Source of the DNA: Symmachiella macrocystis
GTDB lineage: Bacteria; Planctomycetota; Planctomycetia; Planctomycetales; Planctomycetaceae
Assembly (NCBI RefSeq): GCF_007860075.1
Contig: NZ_SJPP01000001.1
Location: 1,054,001 to 1,118,000 of the forward strand
Reading direction: 5' to 3'
DNA length: 64,000 nucleotides
The translations under genes and the position numbers were made by a program. Under the pieces are notes generated by a model, which saw only the letters and a program-made list of their open reading frames with translations, did not search any database and was not told where the DNA came from. Shown here one piece after another: positions 35,867-45,330 of this stretch; positions within the stretch are counted from its first letter, which is position 1; each line of letters begins with the position of its first letter.

Positions 35867-38800
35867 TTATGAAGAGGGTTTGGCACGGGGAGGAGTCTGT
35901 GATTTTTGAGCGGGGTTTGGTTTCTTTTCAGCCTTGGATTGGCCCATCGAGAACACGATGTCACCGGTCTGCAACGGTTTTGAGTCATGAGTTGCGTAGT
36001 TGGTTAGCACAAAACGTACCCGAACGGACTGGCCTGGCATTGCACGAATGACCGTTTTCGCATCGCCTCGCTCCACATCGCCCAGAACAATCGGTAGTCC
36101 TCGAATATCGTACTGAGACCCTAATTTGAAAGGGATTCTCTGCCAACCTACCGGTCCGCCGGGTTTCTTTTCTTGATCAAGGGGGATGGATTCGTGAGTT
36201 GAGTAATCCAAGATGATTTCACCGTAGTAACTCCGTGTCATTAATCGCGGAAATGCAACTTTAATCTCCTGGTCACCTGAGTATCGATAGAAGAAACGCG
36301 GAGTCACCTGCTGACCGACCTTATATTTTTTCTGATGTGGTTCAAATTTCACTCCCGCCTGCAAACCGTTTGCGGCAACTGGTCCCCAGGAGACTTTTCC
36401 GCCATCGATTTCTTCAGACCGAATGAACTGTTTTCGAATGGTGATCCCATAACGGGGATACGGAACGGCATTCACCAATTTGGGCAGGCTGAGCCTTACT
36501 GACCAAATGAAATAATCGAAGCCATCTCCGGGCTGGAAGTGCGTGGTGATTTCGAATTTTGCGTCTGTGGGAAACAGGCGTTTATCGGCAATGTCCTGCA
36601 ATGCCGCGAATTCTCCATTCGTCGCGTCGACTTCATTTCGTAGTATCTTCCACCAGCGAATCGCAGCGATCACTTCGCGTTCCGTCAACGGCGGTTGGTC
36701 AATCCCATTGAGTTTAGTGTGAGCCTGATTGAAGCCGTGGATCGCGGCAGTTAATGGCTTGGCATCGATGTTCAGCGATGACGCGTCGGGTTCGGGGAGA
36801 TTCAACTTTCCGCCATCCAAGTCCAGCTGCCACAGATGCTGAGTGCGAACGTTATGTGAGTACATCTTTCCATTCTGCCGATTCAAGACGAGACGGATCG
36901 ACCACACCTCAAACCGCTCTCGTCCAACGCCGTCCAACTCCGTGACGAATTCAAACCGCCAATCACTGGGCAAGGAACGTTTCTTGGCGATTTCGCGGAA
37001 CTGCTGAAGGTGTTTGCCGGAAAGATCCGAAGGTTTTTTCACCATGCCAGCCCAGCGGATGGAAGCAACGACCTCGTCCTCGGTGAGAGGAGGTTGGCCT
37101 TTACCATTTGGGTGTTGTTTTTGCCGTTGATTGAACTCGCCGATTGCATCGGAGAGCGGTTTTGTTTCTCCAGATGCCGGGCCGAGATCGGGGTCGTAGC
37201 CGTAGGGGACACCGACTCCGTCGCCACGATCTCTGAAGTAGCGAGACTGATCGTTTCTTCTGAAGTAACCAGAACCATCACCTTCTGAGTTGACGATTCG
37301 AATCTGGTCCAAGGATTTCACAACAATATGATAGAACCAAATTGTGTCTGGATTAGCAAACAGATTGAGACCGGTCGCACTCACGGTCCCTGTCACTTCA
37401 ATTTCTTTTCCCAGATAAGCCTTGGGAATATCTACGATACCGAACCGCTTGAGGGCACGTTCAGCTTCAGTTGAAAGTTGGACTGAAAAATCATCGAAAT
37501 TGCTGATCTGATCCGACGACCGAGCCGAACTCAGTTTCCAAATTTTTAGATGTTTGTCGTTTGGATAAGTTACCTTAACGGTTTTGGCAGAAGCAACACG
37601 AAAACGGACAGTCACTTTCTTCTGATTGTTTCTGAGAGTTTGACCATTTTTGATCACCTGCGTTTCGCTGAGAACCTTGCCATCAGTCCATTGTGAGGAC
37701 TCCTGGTTTACTGGGTCGGTGAGATCATTCTTTTTGGGCTCCAGAGCAGATGAGGGCGATTGGGATGGTTGATTCTCCTGAGCAGAGCCCGAACCGGATT
37801 TTTTAAACAGTTCGAATTGCGCAACAGACGCCTCAACCCCTTCCTCTAAAATAGCCACTTGTTTCTCAAGCGATTCGAGATGCTCCTTCGTCACGAATCC
37901 ACGGCTGTGCAGCTCCTTGGCTTTTTGCAGTTTAGATTTCGCATTGTGCAAAGCTGCTTTTGCCTGACGAACATGGAAAGGCATCGAAAACTCTAATCCT
38001 GAGTTCCAACCGTTGCTTTCTGTCGCTTTCGAACCCGACGTTTGTGGCTTTGTTGTCGACTGTGGTTTCTGTTGAGATTTAGCACTTTTCTGTTCCTTAT
38101 CAACGCGAACAAGTGGTAGGTATAACGCTTTATCTTCTTTAGGATTTGGCTCTGCGCTGAGAGGGGGTTTCTCCTCACCTTTTGGTGCGATCGCCAGCCA
38201 CAGATTGTTGTGATCAATGAACTTAAACCGCCCACCGCGTGTTCCTTCGTCGGATGAGGATTTGACGGGAGTCAGCTGAATAGTTTGTCTTGGTTCAATA
38301 TTATATAAAAAGTATTCCGTATCTTCTTCGTGTTCATACTCACAAGTCATTTTCCAGTTATCAAAAGTGACAGAAAACTTCTGTTTGGATGGTTCTAAAC
38401 TCCCATCTTTTTGCGGCTCTGCCAATTGCCAGACTCCGATTAACGGATTTTCCAGCTCTGCTGTAATGGAATTGCCATCAATCTTGTTTGTTTCTCCTGA
38501 TCCCTCCATTCGATCGAATTTGACTGACATGCTCCGTAGCATACCGTTGCTGTCTGGTGCTTTAGAATGCGTCCCCTCCTGTTTCCTCTGTACTCGGACA
38601 AACCGTAGATAGGTGACATGGGCATGCTGAGGATTTGGCTCCGTACTGGGAGGTTTCATCTCACCCTTGGGTGAAAGAGCAAGCAATAGATTGTTTTGAT
38701 CGATTAGTTTGTACCGAGCTCCGCGTGTTTCTTCGAGGGATAGGGAATTGACAGGGATAAACTGGAAAGAATTGTCTGACTGCAACTTGTATAAAAACTG

Positions 38801-40531
38801 TTCAGCATCTTCTTCGTGTTCATACTCAAAAGTCATTTTCCAGTTGTCAAATGTGACCCAAGCCTTGTCCGAGTGTGGCTCTAGCCCACCATCCTGTTTG
38901 AGCACCATCAATTTCCATGTTCCGATCAATGGGTTTTTCGTCTCAGCTTTTTCAGTATTCGCTTTACGTGTCCACAACAAATCTGCCAGTTCGGGTGTCC
39001 CCGGGTTGATGCCGGACTTTCTGTTGGTCGTCCAAGCACCACGTACCTCTTTATCGACAAGTCGAACTGAGATCTTTCCAAATCGATCTTTGCCTTCCTG
39101 CCAAGTGCCGTTCAAGCGACGTTCAATACGCGACCATTTCAGCTGTATGTGGCCCTCTTCATCGCCGAACGTATCCGTGTATGTTCCTTGGTACTTCCCT
39201 GGCTCTATTTTCTTCAGCGAAACCTGTCCCCAGCCTTCGCCATGCCATCGTCCTGAGATTTCAGGTGGTTCCGTCGCTTGCAAGAAGGCCATCCCGAGCA
39301 CGCCAATTGCTAAAACGGTGAGCATTGCAATGATTCCTTTTCGGCGAACTATCAACTTCTTACGCTTCGCAAACGGCACACTTTCTTTTTGAGGAGATAA
39401 TTGACTGACAGGAAGCGTTACGACCGTTGGCTGTTGGACATGTGCAAGACATTCTTCCAACAATTTGGCAACCTCACTCGCAGATTTAAAACGGTCGTCA
39501 GGTTGCTTCGACATCAGCTTAGCAATAATGCCGCAGAGCCAATCAGGGACATTGGGATTAATTTCACGAATCGGCCTTGGCTCTTCATCAGTGATTCGTC
39601 GGAGCACGCCATAGCTCGTTTCAGCTCGGAACGGTGCGCGACCGGTGCACATCGTGTACAGCACACTGCCCAGGCTGAACAAATCGCTTCGTAGCTCGAA
39701 TGATTCACCGCGAGCCTGTTCGGGAGACATGTACTGCGGTGTACCGGCGATGATTCCGGTCCTGGTCAAACTGGCATCATCTGCAGCACGGGCCAATCCA
39801 AAGTCGGTTAACTTAACACGTTCGATCCCATCAGCTAGAAGAATGTTGGCCGGTTTCACATCACGGTGCACAAGCCCTTGCGCATGGGCTGCTGCCAAAC
39901 CGGACGCAGCTTGCATCCCGATGCGAAGGACCTCCGCGAGCGCGAGAGGCCCTTCGCCATCAAGACGACGCTGCAGTGAGGGACCTTTAACATAAGGCAT
40001 CACGAGATACGGCAGTCCCTCCGCATCAGCCACACCATGGACTTCAATGACATTATCGTGGACGACTGCGGCTGCTGCTTGGGCCTCTCGCGAGAATCGT
40101 TTGCGAGCAGAACCGCTGTTGCCGAGATGTGGCGCAAGAACCTTGATCGCCACATACCGATTCAGCGAAGCATCAAACGCTTTGAGAACGACGCCCATGC
40201 CTCCTGATCCGATGACACCCAGAACTTCATACGTCCCCAAACGGCCGATCATGCGGTCGTCATCCGTCGGTGCCAATAAATTCAGCACGGTGTTGTGATC
40301 AAACGTGTCGTCTTCGCTTGAAATAGGATCGAGCGAAGTCTGTGATTCAGAGTTGAGTGATTCTTGGACTCCTGACCAGACATCTTCGCTGGCGGCAGAT
40401 GATTCCAACTGCAGCTGGCAGGCGTGGCAGTTATCAAGGTGCAACTCAAAGGCAGCCTGTTCCTCATCACTCAATTGTTGTTGCAAGAATTGCTCAATCC
40501 GATTTGGATCGCAGGTCAGATGATTATTCAT
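35867..40531 (-). CDS. Giant ZAS-Ser/Thr kinase with duplicated extracytoplasmic domains
   Basis: The 1554-residue protein starts at ATG 40531 behind AGGGG (a longer TTG start is less likely). Residues 1-40 contain H4/C7 and H31-x3-C35-x2-C38, an anti-sigma-like zinc motif. The kinase (about 95-365) has IGSGGMGVVLKAFD, AIKVLAPHL, HRDVKPANILL, DFGLARA and SPEQARG. A transmembrane helix (IIAMLTVLAIGVLGMAFLQ) lies near 405-425. Outside are a GRWHGEGWGQ beta domain, two tandem TIGR03067-like copies (NPLIGTWKL and NPLIGVWQL), a coiled coil, an OB-like segment (YLGKEIEVTGTVSATG) and two copies of an EFNQRQKQ...RFEFVT domain. It is paralogous to the kinase at 31573. It follows its ECF gene by 57 bp. 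Confidence 0.87.
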   Translation of the reverse strand: MNNHLTCDPNRIEQFLQQQLSDEEQAAFELHLDNCHACQLQLESSAASEDVWSGVQESLNSESQTSLDPISSEDDTFDHNTVLNLLAPTDDDRMIGRLGTYEVLGVIGSGGMGVVLKAFDASLNRYVAIKVLAPHLGNSGSARKRFSREAQAAAAVVHDNVIEVHGVADAEGLPYLVMPYVKGPSLQRRLDGEGPLALAEVLRIGMQAASGLAAAHAQGLVHRDVKPANILLADGIERVKLTDFGLARAADDASLTRTGIIAGTPQYMSPEQARGESFELRSDLFSLGSVLYTMCTGRAPFRAETSYGVLRRITDEEPRPIREINPNVPDWLCGIIAKLMSKQPDDRFKSASEVAKLLEECLAHVQQPTVVTLPVSQLSPQKESVPFAKRKKLIVRRKGIIAMLTVLAIGVLGMAFLQATEPPEISGRWHGEGWGQVSLKKIEPGKYQGTYTDTFGDEEGHIQLKWSRIERRLNGTWQEGKDRFGKISVRLVDKEVRGAWTTNRKSGINPGTPELADLLWTRKANTEKAETKNPLIGTWKLMVLKQDGGLEPHSDKAWVTFDNWKMTFEYEHEEDAEQFLYKLQSDNSFQFIPVNSLSLEETRGARYKLIDQNNLLLALSPKGEMKPPSTEPNPQHAHVTYLRFVRVQRKQEGTHSKAPDSNGMLRSMSVKFDRMEGSGETNKIDGNSITAELENPLIGVWQLAEPQKDGSLEPSKQKFSVTFDNWKMTCEYEHEEDTEYFLYNIEPRQTIQLTPVKSSSDEGTRGGRFKFIDHNNLWLAIAPKGEEKPPLSAEPNPKEDKALYLPLVRVDKEQKSAKSQQKPQSTTKPQTSGSKATESNGWNSGLEFSMPFHVRQAKAALHNAKSKLQKAKELHSRGFVTKEHLESLEKQVAILEEGVEASVAQFELFKKSGSGSAQENQPSQSPSSALEPKKNDLTDPVNQESSQWTDGKVLSETQVIKNGQTLRNNQKKVTVRFRVASAKTVKVTYPNDKHLKIWKLSSARSSDQISNFDDFSVQLSTEAERALKRFGIVDIPKAYLGKEIEVTGTVSATGLNLFANPDTIWFYHIVVKSLDQIRIVNSEGDGSGYFRRNDQSRYFRDRGDGVGVPYGYDPDLGPASGETKPLSDAIGEFNQRQKQHPNGKGQPPLTEDEVVASIRWAGMVKKPSDLSGKHLQQFREIAKKRSLPSDWRFEFVTELDGVGRERFEVWSIRLVLNRQNGKMYSHNVRTQHLWQLDLDGGKLNLPEPDASSLNIDAKPLTAAIHGFNQAHTKLNGIDQPPLTEREVIAAIRWWKILRNEVDATNGEFAALQDIADKRLFPTDAKFEITTHFQPGDGFDYFIWSVRLSLPKLVNAVPYPRYGITIRKQFIRSEEIDGGKVSWGPVAANGLQAGVKFEPHQKKYKVGQQVTPRFFYRYSGDQEIKVAFPRLMTRSYYGEIILDYSTHESIPLDQEKKPGGPVGWQRIPFKLGSQYDIRGLPIVLGDVERGDAKTVIRAMPGQSVRVRFVLTNYATHDSKPLQTGDIVFSMGQSKAEKKPNPAQKSQTPPRAKPSS
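36418..37163 (-). repeat. Tandem duplicated domain in kinase 2 (C-terminal)
   Basis: Two units encode related segments: KPLSDAIGEFNQ...IRWAGMV...RFEFVTELDG (about 37163-36830) and KPLTAAIHGFNQ...IRWWKIL...KFEITTHFQP (about 36761-36418). The resemblance is at protein level; nucleotide similarity is moderate. Confidence 0.7.
38103..38937 (-). repeat. Tandem TIGR03067-like repeat in kinase 2
   Basis: Unit 1 (about 38937-38594) and unit 2 (about 38453-38103) share NPLIG.W, TFDNWKMT.EYEHEED and a closing R.V. The identical FDNWKMT core and conserved EYEHEED suggest recent internal duplication. Confidence 0.8.
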
Positions 40532-40588
40532 GACGTTATCCCCTGATGATTTATACACGTCGACTGACAATATCTGACAAACGATGCA

Positions 40589-41185
40589 TTACAATTCTCC
40601 GTCATATTCGCTGATGATTTCTTGAATTCGGCGCATGATGCGGCTGCGGGCGGCATAGATCGCCCCTGGGTTTTTGACGAGTTTTCCTGCGACAGCTTCA
40701 ACTGAGCCCCCCTCGACCGCAGTCAGCCAAAACGCGTCCCACGTTGCCTGTTGGAATTCAGGACGAACTTGCCTAGCGGCCCGGCGAAAGACTTCCCGGC
40801 GGTACTCCAATCGCAACAGGTCCGAATCGGGGCCAGTACAGGATTCGTGTTGATTCAAGGCCGCCTGTATGGCCGAGTCACCCGACCCTCGATCAGGTTT
40901 CCCACGTGTCAACGCATTGAGAATCGCATTGTGTGCGACCCGATGAAGCCATGTGCGAAACTTGGCTCGCTGCGGATCGTATTTACATTGCTCAACTGTT
41001 TTGGCGACCGAGACCAAAACTCGTTGAGCGACATCCTCCGCATCGGCATCTTGCATCCCTTTTTGACGCGCCATACGTAAAATCACCGGTCGGTATATTT
41101 CGACAAACTCATGCCAGGCGGCCTGATTCGACGGATCGCGAACACGGATCAGCAAGCTGGCTCGTGTTTCCGGTGTCAAGTTCAT
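40589..41185 (-). CDS. ECF sigma factor paired with giant kinase 2
   Basis: The 198-residue protein starts MNLTPETRASLLIRVRDPSN at ATG 41185. It has region 2 (YRPVILRMARQKGMQDADAE, DVAQRVLVSVAKTV, FRTWLHRVAHNAILNA) and region 4 (AFWLTAVEGGSVEAVAGKLV, NPGAIYAARSRIMRRIQEI). It is a clear paralogue of the sigma factor at 34838. These belong to the planctomycete ECF type linked with membrane Ser/Thr kinases. The kinase gene follows on the same strand, 57 bp downstream. Confidence 0.93.
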   Translation of the reverse strand: MNLTPETRASLLIRVRDPSNQAAWHEFVEIYRPVILRMARQKGMQDADAEDVAQRVLVSVAKTVEQCKYDPQRAKFRTWLHRVAHNAILNALTRGKPDRGSGDSAIQAALNQHESCTGPDSDLLRLEYRREVFRRAARQVRPEFQQATWDAFWLTAVEGGSVEAVAGKLVKNPGAIYAARSRIMRRIQEIISEYDGEL

Positions 41186-41529
41186 CAATGATAAGCCAAT
41201 GATTGAATTCTCTGGGTTGCTGCTATTCTATTGGACTCTGAGAGTTCAAAACATCGACCTGAACCAATCGGTCCCGTGAACACTTCCCTAATCCCTTATA
41301 CACGAGCGAGACCAATTTCTAACATTCGCGTCGATCTTCAAACTTAAGTTTTGTGGATTGACTACAGATCGAACAAGCGATTGCGAGAATGTTCAACCAT
41401 ATTGAAACCGAATCCGATTCGGTTTCCCGGTGACAAGCCAGCCACACCGTCGAGATGTCTTAGGAATAGTTCGAAAGTCGGCGAGATTCAAAAAATTAGA
41501 AAGCAACCTTTTCTGACAATACGGTCGTT
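41186..41529. other. Intergenic region upstream of ECF sigma gene
   Basis: About 340 bases with no supported gene. It marks the boundary between the signalling block and the accessory region and must contain the sigma-kinase promoter; no sigma-70 consensus is evident. Confidence 0.35.
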
Positions 41530-42450
41530 TTAGAGGCTGGCAGAATCAGGATGCTCACAATCACTTGCAGCAGTTTTTTGAGTAGCATCCCGCCCAATGG
41601 TCGTCCATATTCCGATTTCGGATCGCCCTACGATCACGCTACGATTCGAAGTTACGTCTTGGAGCAAACGGTCGCGGAAAGTCCAGATATTGACTTCCTC
41701 TACCGTTGCTACGCCTAGCCTTACCATGGCCGGGAGAAGACTCTCAACGATATCGCCCACTGCAATCAGCCACTCTCGCGTATTGAAGTCTCCCGCTATG
41801 AAAGTGTGCATGCGCATCGTGGGAGCGGGGAGGTCCGCTCCTACGAAAATGGTGTGAGCCTTTTCCAAAAAATTCCAGGACTGACCGCTCAATTGTGTTG
41901 TGTCTGAGATCCAACGACATGCTCGGTCATACAGCGGTGCCGGAGGGAACGAACGAACGCAAGTCCAATCAGGTTCATGGAAGATGAGCAGACCAGAGTG
42001 GTCCAAATGCTTGGCAAGCCCACGCAACATCGCCGAAGGCTCATCCTGAAACGGAAGCACATAGCGTCCAATCACTGCATCGAAACGCGTCTCGAACGTC
42101 ATCTCCGCAGGATTGCCTTCCAGGAATTGAATGTTACTGAATCCGCGGTTTTGAGCCGCCTGGGTCGCTGCTGCAACCGCAGCGGGAGCCTTATCCGTGC
42201 CGAGTACGATCCCGGCTTCACCAACCAGTTCAGCAGCAAGGAACGCGACTTCTCCGGCACCGCTTCCGACGTCAAGAATGCGCATGCCTCGTTTGACACC
42301 AGCATCAAGTAGGAACTGCCTCGTATCCGGCTCAAGGAATCGCGCTTGGGCGCGAAGGCGATTGAGTTCATGATCGGAGTGTCCTAGGATGTAAGGTTGA
42401 TTCGAATTTCCTTTGTCATTGCTCATAGTTTGCTTCAAGGCGCTGCCCAT
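41530..42450 (-). CDS. Class I SAM-dependent methyltransferase
   Basis: The 306-residue protein has the SAM-binding glycine loop RILDVGSGAGEVAFLAAELV near 58-77, the acidic GTDKAPAAV near 85 and GNPAEMTFETRFDAVIGRYV near 112, so the Rossmann methyltransferase fold is complete. The substrate-binding C-terminal part contains TEFFI-free, W-rich segments of no recognised type; UbiE-like small-molecule methylation is plausible. It sits 300 bp from an AMP-dependent ligase on the same strand. The preferred ATG is 42450, with an alternative at 42426; neither has a clear Shine-Dalgarno. Confidence 0.85.
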   Translation of the reverse strand: MGSALKQTMSNDKGNSNQPYILGHSDHELNRLRAQARFLEPDTRQFLLDAGVKRGMRILDVGSGAGEVAFLAAELVGEAGIVLGTDKAPAAVAAATQAAQNRGFSNIQFLEGNPAEMTFETRFDAVIGRYVLPFQDEPSAMLRGLAKHLDHSGLLIFHEPDWTCVRSFPPAPLYDRACRWISDTTQLSGQSWNFLEKAHTIFVGADLPAPTMRMHTFIAGDFNTREWLIAVGDIVESLLPAMVRLGVATVEEVNIWTFRDRLLQDVTSNRSVIVGRSEIGIWTTIGRDATQKTAASDCEHPDSASL

Positions 42451-42749
42451 CGATAGGTTTAAGCGGCTCTCGTTAGAGGGCTATAAATCCTGGATTCATG
42501 ATGCCCGCAAGTCCTCTTTGACGTAATAAAGAGGACGTCCGAGTTCGACTGACTGCAATGGAGATAGACTCCAAGTGAAATAGCCGTAACGATTTGTTTC
42601 ACACCTTCATGCCTGAAGGGTCGTGTCAACTCGATAATCATCATGGCCTAATTACAATAGTGACACCGTTCGGAATCAATACCGATTGCGAACTGGCGAA
42701 TGCTGAACTTGAATTTGTAATAAGCCCTTCGTGCGGCGCGGAATTTACA
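42451..42749. other. Intergenic region, nothing recognised
   Basis: About 300 bases between the ligase and methyltransferase genes. Only short open frames without start signals are present. Confidence 0.35.
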
Positions 42750-44312
42750 CTACCTAAGCGCCGTATCAGCGTGCTGTTCCTCGGCCATTCTCTTCAGGGT
42801 GACACGGTCCACTTTGCCTGCGGGATTCACAGGCATCTCCCTAAGAACCACGATCTCCTCAGGCGCTTTGTACCCGACCCGCTCGCGAGCGAAGCGAATG
42901 AGCGCCTGGCTGGTCGGTCGTGCTGCGTCGTCTCGCAAGGTAATATAGGCCCGCACATTCTCCCCGTGCACGAGATTGTATACGCCCACGACACCTACGG
43001 TCTCCACAGCAGGATGTTCGAGTAGCGCCTCCTCCACCTCCTGAGGGGCGATGTTGGAGCCATCGTGCACAATAATCTGCTTCTTGCGACCGCGAAACCA
43101 AAGATAACCGTCATCATCAATCCTCATCTGATCGCCGGTATCAAGCCAGCCGTCCTGGAATGTGACTTCCGTCGCCTCTGGCTGATTCCAGTACCGCACC
43201 ATATCGGACGGTGACTTGATCCATAGGCGACCGTCTTCACCAGCAGCCAGCTCCTTACCGTTCTCATTCCGAATCGAGGCTGCATAGCCGGGATTGAGCG
43301 TTCCGATCGAACCGAGCTTGTTGAGGCCCGAGGGAGGATTGAGCGTGGCCCAACCGATCTCGCTCATGCCGTAGCCCTCGTCAATCCGGAAACCCGCTAG
43401 CTCCGTAAATTCCCGCTCCAGTTCGGCTGAGACCTTGTCCCCACCGGAGACGCAGAGCCGTAGCGAGGTGAAATCCTCTCTCGTTGCGCCGTTGTCCCGT
43501 GCCAAGCTGAACAGTGCAGCGGGCAACATCATAAGCACCGTCGGCCCGTCCTTGCGGAGAACCGACAACAGCTCGTCACCGTCGAAGGTCCGCGCGATAC
43601 TGATACGCGCCCCTGCGGCAACGGCTGCCAACGATAGGCTGAGGCCAGCGATATGGGAGAGCGATGAGCCCGGGAGCACTATGTCATTCTGCGTAAGCTC
43701 GAAGCTTTCTATAATACTTGCGACGAGCCAGCCAAACGTCTCAAAGGAATGCGTCACCCCTTTTGCTGGGCCGGTGCTGCCCGATGTGAAGAAAATAATT
43801 GCCGGCGCTGCCGGATCGGGCGCGCGAAGCTCAATAGCGGGAGGATCTTGTTTGATGAATGCCTCGTAGGTCCGGCTGCGCCCGTCGCTGGCCCCATAGC
43901 CTATTACTCCCAGCGGTAGTTTGGCCGCGAGCTTCGTCTTGGCGATGTCGGCGTCACGTTCCGCGTGGGCCAGCAGGATCGAGGCTTCACTGACCTCAAG
44001 CGCATGGTCAATCTCAGGCGCTTGATAGCGGTAGTTAAGCGGCGTGGCCACGAGCCCCGCCTTCACGCACGCGATGTAATGCACCAGAAGCGCATCGCAG
44101 TTTGGCATTAGCGAAGCAACTCGATCCCCGGCCTGCAGTCCCAGTCCAAGCAGGTTGGCCGCCAGACGGTCGCTCGCGCGGGACAGATCGCGCCACGTGT
44201 CCTGCTTATCCAGCGAGGCAATCGCAACACCGTCTGCATTTGACTCCAGGCCTCGGCGAAGCAGATCGAAAAGTTGGAACGGCTTGTCCAGCGGTGATCC
44301 TGACAGCGGCAT
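42750..44312 (-). CDS. AMP-forming acyl-CoA synthetase/ligase
   Basis: The 520-residue enzyme activates a carboxylic acid with ATP to an acyl-AMP and then a CoA thioester. Motif A3 is IIFFTSGSTGPAKGVTHSFE near 180, A5 is GYGMSEIGWATLNPP near 315, the aspartate motif is GWLDTGDQMRIDDDGYLWF near 405, and the hinge and lysine parts are GRKKQIIVHDGSNIAPQEVE and PVNPAGKVDRVTLK. The ATG at 44312 follows AGGAGG. The acyl substrate cannot be inferred. Higher GC use and proteobacteria-like sequence, with mobile remnants on the right, suggest transfer. Confidence 0.9.
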   Translation of the reverse strand: MPLSGSPLDKPFQLFDLLRRGLESNADGVAIASLDKQDTWRDLSRASDRLAANLLGLGLQAGDRVASLMPNCDALLVHYIACVKAGLVATPLNYRYQAPEIDHALEVSEASILLAHAERDADIAKTKLAAKLPLGVIGYGASDGRSRTYEAFIKQDPPAIELRAPDPAAPAIIFFTSGSTGPAKGVTHSFETFGWLVASIIESFELTQNDIVLPGSSLSHIAGLSLSLAAVAAGARISIARTFDGDELLSVLRKDGPTVLMMLPAALFSLARDNGATREDFTSLRLCVSGGDKVSAELEREFTELAGFRIDEGYGMSEIGWATLNPPSGLNKLGSIGTLNPGYAASIRNENGKELAAGEDGRLWIKSPSDMVRYWNQPEATEVTFQDGWLDTGDQMRIDDDGYLWFRGRKKQIIVHDGSNIAPQEVEEALLEHPAVETVGVVGVYNLVHGENVRAYITLRDDAARPTSQALIRFARERVGYKAPEEIVVLREMPVNPAGKVDRVTLKRMAEEQHADTALR

Positions 44313-44750
44313 CACTTCCTCCTAATTGGTTCGATAGTTTTGACTGCCTTCCCGACACGAAGGCCATCCTATTGTCTCCGAAAAGCAGGGCATTGCCCAT
44401 GACCGCGTAGTTCAGGCATACCTACCGTAGATTAGTGAAGGCCAACGATTCCGGCTTTAGCGTATTGTACGATGCTTTCGAGTCGCCTCGCTCAATTGCG
44501 ATCAGCATGTCAGTAAGGCGACCGCCATCATTCATAGCCTCCTACGATACGCTGATAGCGCCTCATCATCAACGGCTGGATATTCTGGGCGCCGCGAAGA
44601 CGGATGGCCGTATGTGCTTGAATCCAATGATTCACAAAAGGAAGTTATTTGAGCCGTACAGCGCGAGGACGATCGATATGTCAGTTTCAGGGCTGCACGA
44701 ATGCGATAAATTCATCTCGTCAATCAACAAGCCATCATCCCGTTTAATAT
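44313..44750. other. Intergenic region beside ligase gene
   Basis: About 440 bases. A 105-codon plus-strand frame (44435-44752) has no recognisable domain or ribosome-binding site and overlaps the mobile remnant, so it is not called. Confidence 0.35.
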
Positions 44751-45025
44751 GATGGAGATGGGACACCTGCATTGGCGGCGAAATCCTTCCACAACCGCCG
44801 CTGTTTGCGCCAATCGGTAACGGCAACGATCACCCGCAGATCTCGCTCGGTCAGCGTATCCTTCCCTTGCTCCATCGGGGGCAAGAACAAAAGCGCCTCC
44901 TGAATATCCGGCGCCAGATTGAGCAGGTTCATGATCTGCGTGACCCGCGCTCGGCTGACGTGCCCATGCGCCGCCAGTTCGGCTGGTTGGCCAAAACGAC
45001 ATTGCGATCAGAGGAATTCCTATCT
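44751..45025 (-). pseudogene. Remnant of a recombinase-associated MGE protein
   Basis: The minus frame ending near 44751 reads GQPAELAAHGHVSRARVTQI, MNLLNLAPDIQEALLFLPPM, then RDLRVIVAVTDWRKQRRLWK. This is the C-terminal part of a small DNA-binding protein (ParB/HTH-like) that I recall directly beside recombinases in many bacterial islands. It begins after an in-frame stop near 45025 with no start codon, so the N-terminal half is lost. Adjacent frames do not restore it. Confidence 0.6.
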
Positions 45026-45330
45026 TGCAAAACTGCTGCCAACGAGCGAAAATTGCCGCATCCTAAATAACGAGCCGCGACGATGGATTCAACACCGCGG
45101 CGGCTCTCATCACGGAACCCTATGTGGGAGGGCATCGACGTGACTGATCACGATGCTAACACAGCCGCCGCCATCGTGCTAGATCGCACTCACCACCGTC
45201 GCACTTTTGCTACAACCAAGGCGTGGGGTTGCGCAGCTACCACGTGCTTGTTGAAGACAACCATATTGCTTAGGCCGAATAATGGACATTTCGACGCCCC
45301 AACTTGGACGTAATTTTTCGAAGCTTGGCT
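45026..45330. other. Degenerate intergenic DNA
   Basis: About 300 bases between the MGE remnant and the regulator gene. No gene or clear site is visible. Confidence 0.3.
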
